NCBI GenBank assembly: GCA_963210315.1
Contig: OY723245.1
Location: 1,315,910 to 1,379,909, forward strand
Length of the DNA stretch: 64,000 nucleotides
From: Rhynchopus euleeides
Taxonomy: Eukaryota; Euglenozoa; Diplonemea; Diplonemida; Diplonemidae
Direction of reading: 5' to 3'
In this document: in pieces, positions 10,695 to 21,200 of the stretch
Position numbering within the stretch: position 1 is the stretch's first letter
Layout: each line of letters starts with the position of its first letter
Position numbers and translations under genes: made by a program
The notes under the pieces: model-generated
Told to the model about the DNA's origin: nothing
Seen by the model: only the letters and a program-made list of their open reading frames with translations
Databases searched by the model: none

Positions 10695-11010
10695 TCACTG
10701 CTCGTACCTGGGACCACCCGTGTAAAAGTCCCCCCAGGGGGGACTTAAGCACAGGTGGACCTAAACACGGGAGTGGGCTGGTCTGGAGGGTCATCAGGTG
10801 GCCGCTAGGCCACCTGGTGCCCTCCAGGTGCTGTCAGAGTCGAAAAGTGGGGTGCCAAAAGTCCATCCGGACCGGAATCACCCCCATACGACGGAAGCGG
10901 AAGAGGTCTTCTTGGTCTCCACCGTGCCACCCCCGTGTTTAAGCCCCCCCCTGGCCGAAAGTCGCTTCCAGGGGGGGGACTTAAACACGGGGGGTCCCAG
11001 GTACCCCCGA
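10695..11010 (-). repeat. Subterminal inverted block, right arm
   Basis: This is the reverse-oriented counterpart of 8230-8610. It shares the GTGTTTAAGTCCCC motifs and the GAGGTCTTCTTGGTCTCCAC stretch. Together with the left arm it could form a stem of about 300 bp around the satellite. Confidence 0.78.
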
Positions 11011-11931
11011 AAATTCACATTGTGTCTACAGTGTGGGGCCCGAAAATCGAGTTTTCGGTGTTGCTTTTCCACATTTGGGGTTCCCAACTTCAGGACTGTC
11101 GCGCAATTACCTCAAAAGTGGCCGAGAAACCCAGGAATTTCTTTTTTTGAAGCCAATATTTTTTGTCACAGTAGCTTAGCTGAAAAGTTGGGCGAGTCGT
11201 CCACCCTAACTTGGGGAGAACATAATCGAGGCGCTTCTCTCTTCCGTGCGCAGTTGCAGCACCGAGTAGTCTGCAATAATACGAGACGAAGGGTGCTGTC
11301 CTCTCTGCGGCGACATCTGGTCGAGAACTCCGAGGAGAGGGTAGACGGACACTGGCTATCGGTGGCGACATCACGGGGTAGTAGAGCGAGCGCATGGCGA
11401 CATCTCTGCGAACACTCTCTCTGGTTCAGCACTGCTGCGAAGCACAACAGTTGCTCTTGCAGCCGTCTGAGACAGACTTCCTGCGAGTGATTGAGGAAAT
11501 AACCCCTTTTCGGGTGTTTTCCCACGGTCTCAAAGGGAAAATAGGCACTGAACAGAGGCAAACACCGCCTTGCCCATTCAGTGGCTTCATTCTCAGTCTT
11601 TTTGGCCGAACTTTTTTTTTCGTCGATGCAATTTGACTCGCTCTTTCCAATAACGCCATCTTCGGATGACTTTTTGGGGAGCCCCGGCACCCAAAAATTT
11701 TTGGTTTCGAAAATATGCCGTTTTTTCACCCTCAAATTCACTGTTTGTTGGCCGTGCGAAAAAAGAGTCATTTTTTTCGGGGCCAAAAAATGGCCATCGT
11801 GGAATCTTTCAGTCAAACGCGTTCATTTACGGCCAGGGTCGGGCAGAAAAACGAAAATTGAAGCAACTTGGTGTCCAAGGAGAAAAATGGGCCAAAATGG
11901 CCCAAAATAGCCTTGGGACTTAAAGGGTTAA

Positions 11932-12960
11932 TACGTATTACCGTAAACGGAAATATTGTGGACCGTAATAAAGGTGAACCGTACTATAGGTGGACCGTAA
12001 AAAAGATGGAACAAATGGGATTTTTCCGGAACTTGGAACATTTTTACGGTCCACCTATTTTACGGTTGGGATAGTGGACTTGGCGGTTTTTTTTACGAAT
12101 TCTTACGCACACGACTTTCGCGCGGAAAGTGTCATTCAGCTCTGCCAAACGTGCTCTACACACCACCCCCTTCATCAGGCAAGTGGGTTTGTAAGTGTGT
12201 GTGGAAGCGTCAACGCATCAAACGAAGTATCAACAGTAGAGAAAGAGCGGCAGAGTTGAAGTGACACTTTCTTCGACGAAGTCGCGAAGGAACCAAGGAA
12301 ATCGCACGACTGAAGCTGCAGGATTAACACCACAGGGCCTCAACACAGAGTGTGCGCTCACCATCGTCCGGGAACTGTTCTCCCACAGTTACTGCAGGGT
12401 GTACTACACTAAAGGAGTACGATTTCCCTGAATTTTCCGGGCACTGATTCACGAATTTACATCTGGAGGGAGCCCGGTGGTCTCAGCTTCTGTCTGCGCG
12501 CCCTGCCGTACTGTGGCTGCTTTTGTGGGCTCGTGCAGCAGGTTCTACTTTTACTTCTACCGGAATGCTCCTTGCATGGTACTACACTTCTCGAGGTGTG
12601 GTGGTGGGTGAGTCTCGAGGTGAGTGGTGGTGATCGTGCCTTTTCCACACGCAGGGAGGACTTACTTCTCTTGCTGGTGTTGGTTGCGGTGGTGGAGGGA
12701 GGGTCCAAAGCTGGGAGGTCGGGAGGCCTACGTGTGGGTGTCTGCGGCGTGGAGGCCGCAGTCCGCGCCCCGCAACCCACCAGCCCGCGGGCGAAAAACG
12801 CATTGTCTTTTCCATATTCAGTCCCAATAAATGGTGGACCGTAAAAAAGATGGAACGTTTGGCCTTTTTTTGGGAACTTGGAACATTTTTACGGTCCACC
12901 CTTTTTCCGTTTACGGTAATACGAATACGTATTAATACGTCGAATACGTGTAATACGCGT
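11932..12960. repeat. Inverted-repeat region with two related hairpins
   Basis: TATTACCGTAAACGGAAA at 11936-11953 is repeated inverted at 12904-12921. Just inside each end is a hairpin of the same family: arms GGTGGACCGTAAAAA and its complement at 11988-12056 and at 12833-12900, with related loops containing AAGATGGAAC and GAACTTGGAAC. This could be a ~1-kb TIR element or two MITEs in opposite arms. A diverged block at ~12105-12430 is shared with ~34395-34760. Confidence 0.65.
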
Positions 12961-13586
12961 GGTTTTGGCGACCCTTCTTTCCCTCAGTGGTTTGGGGTAT
13001 TTTCCCTTCCGGTGTCTGTTTTGTGAGGTTTTTGGGGTGGAGAGGGGGTTCTTCCGGGATCGCGATGTCTGCAGAACATGTTGACGCGCTGCGGGAAGCA
13101 CATATTCGTTGCGAGTTTGTGCTTCTCCAGTGTGTTTGAACCTCAGACGCCGTCCATGACGACGCCACCCTCGAACTGACGGACACAGACGATCCAAGAT
13201 GGGATCGGTCACGATCCTTTGTCACACAGTGCTCAGCCGGTGCGATCTGCCCCACATACAAGCACTCAGTTGACCAGGTATCGCCACTCAGTTGATGTGG
13301 TTTCGCCTGTTCTACCACCTGGGGAGGGCGCAGGGTCGGTGTACGCCTCAACCTGGCGTTGCGGGTACCCTTCAGGTGCAGGAATGCCGGGTTTGCAGGG
13401 CCTCCGTCGTGATTACGAATGCCCCATTTCAGCTCCGCCCGACACATGGTTGCTCCGTGCTCTTCATAGCGCGGGTCCGGCCTCTGCAGCCGACAGGTTG
13501 TGAGCCCATGAGGGGGTCTACAGCACAACTCAAGGAGGGAAAGGGGGCTGAACCAAAAACCCACGTATTTCAAGAAAATACCCCCC

Positions 13587-13622
13587 ACGTATTCGTATTA
13601 ATACGTATTAATACGAATACGT
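13587..13622. repeat. 36-bp perfect palindrome (ACGTATTCG...CGAATACGT)
   Basis: The sequence equals its own reverse complement over all 36 bases. Its first 24 bases are identical to the piggyBac-like element's target as reassembled from 7792-7806 and 11932-11940, so it shows what that site looked like before insertion. C-runs precede both copies. Confidence 0.92.
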
Positions 13623-13947
13623 ATAATACGTTTAATACGCGTATTTTTGAACCCTGGCCCCCCCCCCCCACCTCCCTCCCGGCCGGGGGCCGGTTCGGTC
13701 GGTCGTCGGCTGCGCCCAAAGGGCGTGCGGTAGCCGACGCCCTTTTGTGCTCGCCTCCTCCCTCCGACACCTCGTCGATCTCTTTCCTGCTTGGTCGGTA
13801 CCGAAGCCGTCTCGACGCCCTGACTTCCAGGGTTGGAGAGGGTTGCGAATGTGCGTGCCGGGGGGGGCAACCGTCAGTGAGTCATTGAGTGAGGGCGTAG
13901 GGCGCAGCAGCTGTGGCAACGCGGAGCAACGTGTCCCTTCAGCGCCA

Positions 13948-13998
13948 CCGCGAAACCACCCGTTGGTAGCCGTCGGCCACCAACGGGAGGTTTCGCGG
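13948..13998. repeat. Hairpin, 20-bp stem
   Basis: CCGCGAAACCACCCGTTGGT at 13948-13967 pairs with ACCAACGGGAGGTTTCGCGG at 13979-13998, with one A/A mismatch and an 11-base loop. I see no gene or terminator context for it. Confidence 0.85.
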
Positions 13999-15081
13999 GA
14001 ATACTGCTGCAGACGACGAACAATGGCGGCGGCTCCACATACTCACCGGAGTCGACACGTGCACCCCCCGTGGTCCTCGGCGTGCCGCCGTCAGTCTCCT
14101 CGCGGTCGACTTCACCTTGGCGAAGCGGAGGTGTGCCCCTCACAGGTGCCACCATCGCATGCCGCATCGTGGTGGATGGTGGAGCGTTGCAGTGCAGTGT
14201 GCTCCTCAACTTTGTGTCACGCTTCCTGCACCTGGGTGTGGACAACGGGTGTGCTCACTTCTCGCAGCATCTAGCTGGCGGTGGGTGGCACGTGCTGGAG
14301 TGACTTCCAGGTTGATCTGGTGCAGACCTGAGGATGGCGTGGCTGACGCAGGCGGTACAGTGGGATGCCCGGACCGGCACTCCTAAGGCCGTCTGCCATG
14401 TCCTCCTCCCGCGCGCCCGGGCGGTGCCTTCGCTTGCTGTCGAGCGACCGAGTCTCTGGGGTACGGCTTCAAAAGTAGACCGTGCCTGGCACCAACGACC
14501 TGTGTCCGTGCGTTGCTGACCGTGCACTGCTCTCGTTTCGAGTCCCTATCAGCAGCACCAAGTCGTACATCGCCGTACTGGGCTGTGCCGGTCCCCTAAC
14601 CCCGTCCCCGTGTCGCAGGGGGCAGTGGGTGACCACGGGGTGGATTCCCTAACACCCCACCCGCGAGGCCGGGTACAGGAAGCGTCCCCAAAAATTCTGG
14701 AATTTGAAAAATGAGCTCACTTTGCTAAACTGGACCCAACTCCCCACACTCTTTTTTTTGGTCATTTTCCCCGATTTTACCGGTTTGTCCCCGGATGTCC
14801 CCCCGTGTCCCCCCGTGTCTTAAGGTGACCTCCTGAGAATCTGAAAATCTGCCGAAAACCCCATGATTTAAAGACATCCCTGGTGTTCGTGTTCAGCCTT
14901 ACCACCACTCGTTGATAATGTGTTCCAGCGACCACCTTGGGAGGTGTTCATCACCCTTCCCGCCAGGGGGTAGTACTGCTGGCTCCATCCGCCTATTCAC
15001 CTCTGCTCCACTGATTTTGGTTGTGGTTGTCACCTGGAACTGAGTGAATCATTCAAATATTGATTGCTTCCCACACCACAG

Positions 15082-15683
15082 ACTTCACATATGGCATGCC
15101 TTCGAAAAGAGACCCAGAGTCGGCGGGCGAAGTTGTGTTGACTTGGGTGGAACACACGAAGAGCAAGTACACGAAGGATCTGGGATCTAAGGACTTTGTG
15201 AAGATGAACAAGAAGAGCGCGATCAGTGCATGTGTGACAAGCAAAGATGTGCGGGGTTACCGGGAGGGCCATGACATCCGCGTGCCGAAGACGAAGAACC
15301 GCAAGCCCGTGAAAGGGGAGATCCCTGTGACAGCCGAGCTCAGGACTTTCGGTTCGCGCACCAAGACCGAGGAGTGTGTCAAGGATCTGATGACGAACCG
15401 ATTTGCGCTAGAGTGGGTGAAGGAGCAGCAGAAGATCGCCGTGACGCGCGAGCGCGAGACGAACCCCAAGCTCGTCAAGGGGCACCACAAGCGCCAGTTC
15501 ATCCACCCCCCTGTTGCGACGACCCCTACGGAGGAGGACAGGTCGCCCTTCACACTCAGCAAATTCCGCAACGTGCCTGCCAAGATCGACACCTGCAGGA
15601 CACCCAACCCCACGTCACATGCCGAACGCCTGACACTCCCGCCGGTCAGCGCGACCCCAGAGCCTGTGGTTTGCCAGAATTAA
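15082..15683 (+). CDS. CFAP77: CFAP77-like cilia/flagella-associated protein, C-terminal exon
   Basis: CFAP77 is a small protein of the axonemal doublet microtubules. This exon begins after a good acceptor (CCACACCACAG at 15071-15081) and runs to a TAA at 15683. The translation has the order of conserved patches I associate with the family: FTYG near the start, a W in a hydrophobic stretch, KDFVKMNKKS, an YREGHDIR motif, then a FG and NRFALEWVKEQQ segment. The Pro-rich tail (last ~55 residues) is less conserved. The first two bases complete a split codon, so at least one upstream exon exists and is not identified. The family call is from memory of motifs, not a search. Presence of the gene implies a flagellated stage. 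Confidence 0.68.
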
Positions 15684-15929
15684 GCAGGCCCAGCGGCAAA
15701 GGATTTGAGTGTGCATGGCCCTGCTCTCTGCCCTATCTGGTTTGCCTTGTTTCGATACCCTGCTTTAAAAAACCTATGTTGTGTGTTCTGAGTCTAAAGT
15801 TCCAGCCCCTGTGAGAATAACTTCACTGTGGGTGTGCCACCATACCTCTGGCGCGCATGATGTCTTTTACTTTCCGGCGGTTATCACAACTGGCCTGAAG
15901 GCAGTGAACGGGTGTGGGGTGGTGGGATC

Positions 15930-16513
15930 CAGTGATTTTCCCCCGTGGCGAAAAAATAAAATTTTGCAAAAAAAAAAAAAAAAAAATCTCTGGAAAAATC
16001 GTCCGGCGAAAAAAGTTTTTTCGCCACGGGGGTTTTTGGTGGGAATTTTTCAGGGGGTCTGGGGAGAGGTCCTGGAGGAAAAAACATCAGGCCCACGAAA
16101 AAAAATGGGAGGGCCTGCTCTGTGAGCCCCACCAAGCAGTTACAGATTGGCAGGACAAGACCTGCAGAGGGTGGCTGCAAAGAACAGATGTTCACTACCG
16201 TGGCCTCCGGCGGCTGCGGGGCTCCGCCCCCCAGACCCCCCTTGTGGAACCCAGGCCCACCAGCCGTACAGCAACCCCAGGAATGCGAAAACGCCCAAAA
16301 TCTTTAGCCTCGACGGGACGGATGTTCACTACCGTGGCCTCCAGACCCCCCCCCCTGTCGCGTGTGCCTGTCTCGCAAGTCCTTGGGCGTATGCGACTGG
16401 CCATCTCCGCGTAGTCTCGGGCGCGCGAAGCGCGCCCGAGAAATTTTTTTCCGAGTGGGAAATTTTTTTTTCGCCGGCATTTTTGAGATTTTCAGCGGAG
16501 AGGAAAATCACTG
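15930..16513. mobile_element. Short hAT-type MITE (584 bp)
   Basis: The termini are CAGTGATTTTCC at 15930-15941 and its exact reverse complement at 16502-16513. Identical 8-bp duplications GTGGGATC lie at 15922-15929 and 16514-16521. TSD length and CAG terminus fit hAT. Its ends differ from copies A, B and C, so it is a second family. It contains A- and T-runs, a dispersed-repeat piece (~16113-16160), one full and one cut copy of the cassette found in A and B (16187-16240, 16320-16352), and a perfect hairpin at 16416-16440. Confidence 0.9.
16416..16440. repeat. Perfect 11-bp stem with GAA loop
   Basis: CTCGGGCGCGC (16416-16426) and GCGCGCCCGAG (16430-16440) pair fully around GAA. It lies inside the 584-bp hAT MITE and is followed by a T-rich run. 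It is most likely a structural part of the element. Confidence 0.85.
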
Positions 16514-16521
16514 GTGGGATC

Positions 16522-18248
16522 TCACAAAAAAATACAGGCAGAAGAATGGCAGATGAACAAGAAATGTCCTTCCTTTACACCACTTCCGTGATGACTGCGT
16601 TGGTTTCTTCTTCTTCTTCTCCGATACTATACTGCCATGGGATGCGGCAATTCTCGGTGTGCAGACGCAAAGCAACGCACCAGATCTTGTCTGGGACAGC
16701 TTCGCTGTGCATCCCATGCCTGAAAAGGGGACAGATTTATGTATCCTCCAGATAGTGAAATCAGAAACCTGACAATCCTTCGGGCAAGGCATACACAACC
16801 AGCTGGCGAGCTGGTTCGTGGGGTCCTGCGACAGGGTGTCGCGCTTCCCCTTTGCCCCGCCCCACCCTGCACCTTCTCTCCCTGCCCCCGCACTCCGAAG
16901 AGTTGCCTTCGTTGTGTTCGTCCCCCACACCTGTTGTGGGGGGTGAACTCCTTGACTTTCTTGTCTGGCCGGGTGTCGTGACAGGACGAGGGATGTCCAC
17001 AGGAACAGCTTCCGCTGCCTGCTGTGGCGAACCTCGCCCCCCCTTTGCTGAAACCCATGGCGGAAAGGCCCAGTGAGGTGGCTGCCTTGTCCATGGTGGT
17101 TGCCGCCATGCAGTCGCCTTCGCCGGAAGGGCTGTTGTGTTTGACAACCCAAAGCGTTTAGCCGCGTTGCATGACACGTTGCCACCTCCCCCTTCCCCCG
17201 GCCGCTCTTTTTGGAGCAGAGCGCGTCGCTTCGGCACGAGCTGTTTGTCCCCTTCCCACATGCCCCCCACCACACAGAGGAGCTCCTTACGCCCAAAATA
17301 TGCCTCGGCCGGAGAAACTGTTTTGTTACTCCAGCTCGCCGATCCCCATAGAATTAAAATTGAAAAGGAAAGCCAAACCCTCCGGCTGCTTTGAGAACTC
17401 TGCCAGAAAGTTGGGCTCACGCCCCTTTATATCATGTCACCACTCACGCAGCATCATGCTCCGAACCACAGTGGTCCTTGCAGTTGAAGCAGTAGATGCT
17501 CGCCGTTCCTGCGGAGCATATCTCTCTCCAGCGCCTCACAATGTCTCCCATCCCTTCCGTCTTCCAGAAGGTGCCATCTGCTGCACCCTTTCAGTGAGTT
17601 CTGACCAGCTCAACTGGCACCCACACTGGTGTGTCGAAGGCAGTGGTTGCCAGTGTCGCCTTCGGCATGCGGTGTGCAGGCGTTCCACGCGGAACAGCTC
17701 ACAAGCACTTCTTCACACGATCGGGCCCTGTTCAGGTTGTCGGGTATGTCTAGCGTTCGTCATGGCGTCGTGAGCCGGATGCTGCGCAACGTTGATAGGA
17801 GGGTGCTTCTGCCGCACCCAATGCAGGAGATTCCGAAGGAGTCCGAAGAAGTTCATAATATGCCTTGAAGACCCCTTCGGGAGTTCGGCGTGTCCCGAGC
17901 GACACCCAGCCAGCCACGCTTATCTTATTTACGCATACGACTGTCGCGCGGAAACACGCATACCCCCACAGGTTACACGGAGGCAAAGGGAAAGGAGGAA
18001 TCTCCTTCCCAACACCACCCTGAACCCCGTACACCCCACACAGAACCGTATTATACCTTCATCCCTCTTCTTTCCTTGCTTTCTCAGTTACACACACACA
18101 CACACACATTGGAGCAGAACCGGGGTTCTCTGTCTCCCTCTCCCCCCACCCTCTTCTGGACTCTCGACAACCGCATCACGACAGCCTCCTCCCTCCCGCC
18201 TCTCTTCGCCTCTCAAGCCGGCTCCCCAGCAGACCCTTGTTTGTTACG
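16522..18248. other. No gene recognised upstream of the methyltransferase
   Basis: The stretch has an AGAAG/TTC-rich patch near 16600 and a (CA)n microsatellite near 18089-18108. One minus-strand frame (16627-17109, 160 codons from an ATG, Cys-rich middle) has G/C-ending codons like the real genes here and might be an exon, but no domain is recognisable. The last ~200 bp before 18249 are C/T-rich and suit a promoter or 5' UTR. Confidence 0.45.
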
Positions 18249-21200
18249 ATGGTGGTCGGCACCCCCGGGAAGGTCAGCGCTGGAGTGATGATCGGGCTCC
18301 TCGGTGCGTTCATGCTCACCCGCAGCGACGGGACACCTGGCAACATCTATCAGGCGAAGAGCGCGCTGGGCGCGATATCCAGAAATGGCAACGCAAGGGA
18401 TCTGACACGCTACGATGACAAATACTACCGGATCATCTCGCTGCCCCCGGTGAAGCAGGCATACATCATGCAGAACTATGAGTGCCGGGTTGAGGGGGAC
18501 AAGTCTGCGCTCTACAAAGGGAGGTTGGATGACCCGGCTCTGGGGCGGGCCTCGTGGGTGAAAAACCTCCCGTGTGCCGAGGCCCGGCGCTTCAGCAGCA
18601 ACGGGGAGGACGGTGTCCTTGCGGCCATCCTTGCCGTGCTCAACATCAACTCAGGGTTCTTCCTGGAGTTCTACGCTGAGTCTGCCGATGTGGCGGCAAC
18701 GCGATTCCTCCGCACCGAACCCTACGAGTGGCGTGGGGTGCTTTTTGACAACGCACACAGCAACAGGGCCCTCGGGCTCTACCATGAGATGGTGACGCCT
18801 GCGAACATCGTCCCCCTGATGCAGCAGTACCGCGTCCCCCAGAGCCTGGACCTCCTGGCGCTGGCCACAGGGTGCTACGACTTCTGGCTGCTGCGCAACC
18901 TCCTGCAGGCGGGCTACCGCCCCCGCGTCTTGATGCTGGAGGTCAACGCGAAGTGGATGACTGACACATCCGTGACAATCCCCCACCCGGACCTGGTGGG
19001 TGGGGCCACGCCGACCGGGAAGTGTGGGTTTACCGATTGGTTTGGGGCGTCTGTCCAGGCCTTCAGCATCCTTGCAGGCTGCCACGGCTACCAGCTGGTG
19101 TACTGCGAGAAGCATGGGATGTCGTGCTTCTTCGTGCTGTCGGAGCTGCTCCCCTTTGAAGATGCCGAGGCTGCCAAGAACCTCCTCTCCGCAAAGAACC
19201 TCTGGCAGCCGCCGAGCTACGGCATCCCGACAGGGGGGTGGCCGACGGACCACCAGGGGCGCCCCTTCCTGCTGGTGCGCTCCTGCGAGGACATCAGCGA
19301 GCCTGAGAAGGCGCACGAGCTGACGCAGAGGGAGGCACAGCATGTGGTGTCGCAGGCGGCAGCGACGCAGCCAGGGCAGGCGGTGCCGTTCTTCACACGC
19401 CCTGTGAGGGCGCCGCAGTCGTTTGATCAGAGCATCCGGCATATGGGGCGTCAGCCTCCTGCCGTCACGCGGCCCAGGCACATGTGCCCCGGTGGGGATG
19501 AGAGCGTGGCGAGCCGTACCGTGCCCGAGTTTGAGATCTGCCTGCACCCCGCCGGCGATGTGGTGTCGGATCATTTCCGTCGTTTCGGGAACTGGATGCC
19601 GTGCACGCCGCTGCCCCTCTACATTGTTGTCGCGCAGCTGGCAACACGGGTATGTGGCTGGGCAATACAGTGGGTGGGTGTTGGGGCAGTGCTCTTCTGG
19701 GTTCCGGCATCGCCAGGGGAGTGTAGTGCCCGTGACCTCCCGTCCTCCACGTGGATAACGTGCTGTTGCCGACGAATGTGTAGGCAAGCTTCGCCAGGCC
19801 CTTCCCGAGATGCGGTCACGGTGCTCCTCGGACCTACCTTCCATCAGCCGCCCTCGGCAGATGCGGCAGAGCGATCCAGGATGTGAGACCCCGGTTCGTC
19901 CCGCCTACTGCTCCTGGGAGCCCCACCCTCACCCCCTCCCCCCACCTCGCCCCTTCGTACAGACGCTTCCCTGTCGGTGTTGAACTTGTGAACAGCCCCT
20001 GCCACGAGGATGACGGTGGCGGCGGCTAACCCCAGCTGGAGGACCACCTGGTCGTTCAGGTACTTGTGGCGCTCCCTCTCGGTGGCCACTGCCGCGCGGT
20101 GTTGCGCGGTCTGCACCTCGCCCTTGCCGTCCACGTTCTCGCCTGTCTGCACACCCCGTGACTGGGTCAGGCCGTGTAGGAGTTCTGTGGACACCCTGTC
20201 GCTTCAAGAATTACCTCCTCAGGAAGTCATGTTTCTTCTGCTTCTGTTCTGCATACGTCGTGCCAGATCACGCAAAATCAGAGGAGGAGAACGGTCCATA
20301 ATTTTTGATGCCCGTCCTGACGACACCACACACACACACACCTCTACAGACGAGTGACCAGCCTGCAAATGTCATCGAGGTCGGGGGCAACATCGGGGCA
20401 TGCACCCTGGAGCTGGCGAGCAGGGTATGCCACTCTTGCATTCTCTGACGAGTGAGAGGGTGCAATGTTGAAGGAAGGCGTGATGTTGTGTTCCCAACAG
20501 GCAAGTCTCACACTAAGATTCCCGGGGTGGAAAGCACAACGCCACGAGGTTGTAAGTCGGAGAGGAGAGGTGCCCTTTTACTGGGGGGGGGCAAATACAA
20601 GAGTATATGCAAATACAAGGGTATATGCTAATACAAGAGTACTCCAGAAATCGCGATTTTAAAAAGTTCACCGAGCAAATACAAGAGTATACTCTTGTAT
20701 TTGCATACTAGACTTTTGGAGAACTTTTGTGGGGTTTTCATCGTATTTTGTACTTCCAATGACCTCCCCCAGGCCAGTGGGCCTCCTGTCTGGAGTCGTC
20801 ACGGTCGGGTGGGAGTCGCCTCGGGGTGGGAAAGGCCAAGAGGACGCTCGTATTGTCTCTTCGGCGCCGCTGCCCCATGAGGGCCCACCCGGAGGCCACA
20901 TTTCTAGTATGCAAATACAAGAGTACATACTCTTGTATTTGCATACTAGACAACTTTTCAGCTAAAAAACAATTTTTTGAAAACCCTGAATTACGTAAGC
21001 TGGCACGGTGAATAGAAGAGTATACCCTTGTATTTGCCCCCCCCAGTAAAGCATCTACAAACCTATGCCTGGCATCAGCACAACCTGCACGCCACACTTC
21101 ACCCTGATGTCTCTGGCGCTGCGCGTCGACACCACCCCCCTCTCCACCAGGGATCGCATGTCACCGTCATCGAGCCTGTGAAGCGGAACGCAGACCTGAT

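Larger units (their letters stand above)
7807..11927. mobile_element. Non-autonomous piggyBac-like transposon (4.1 kb)
   Basis: The ends are an 18-bp perfect terminal inverted repeat, CCCTTTAAGTCCCAAGGC at 7807-7824 and its reverse complement at 11910-11927. Both are flanked by TTAA (7803-7806 and 11928-11931). A TTAA duplication plus a CCC-starting TIR is the hallmark of piggyBac. No transposase frame is present. The interior has an inverted pair of ~320-380-bp blocks (8230-8610 and 10695-11010) rich in CCCCCGTGTTTAAGTCCCC, and a 1.3-kb palindromic minisatellite between them. The left flank plus right flank rebuilds a palindrome that exists intact at 13587-13622. Confidence 0.88.
12961..15081. 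other. No gene recognised; palindromes and repeat fragments
   Basis: The stretch holds a 36-bp perfect palindrome at 13587-13622 and a 20-bp stem hairpin at 13948-13998. A fragment at ~14718-14770 (CTTTGCTAAACTGGACCCAA) recurs at ~37571-37630. Upstream exons of the CFAP77-like gene should lie near 14880-15060 or farther left; I could not identify them. Confidence 0.5.

Noticed and set aside
19650..19886. Continuation of the methyltransferase's first frame to 19886
   Set aside because: GTATGT at 19650 joined to 20350 restores the FkbM motif in phase; the read-through tail has no similarity.
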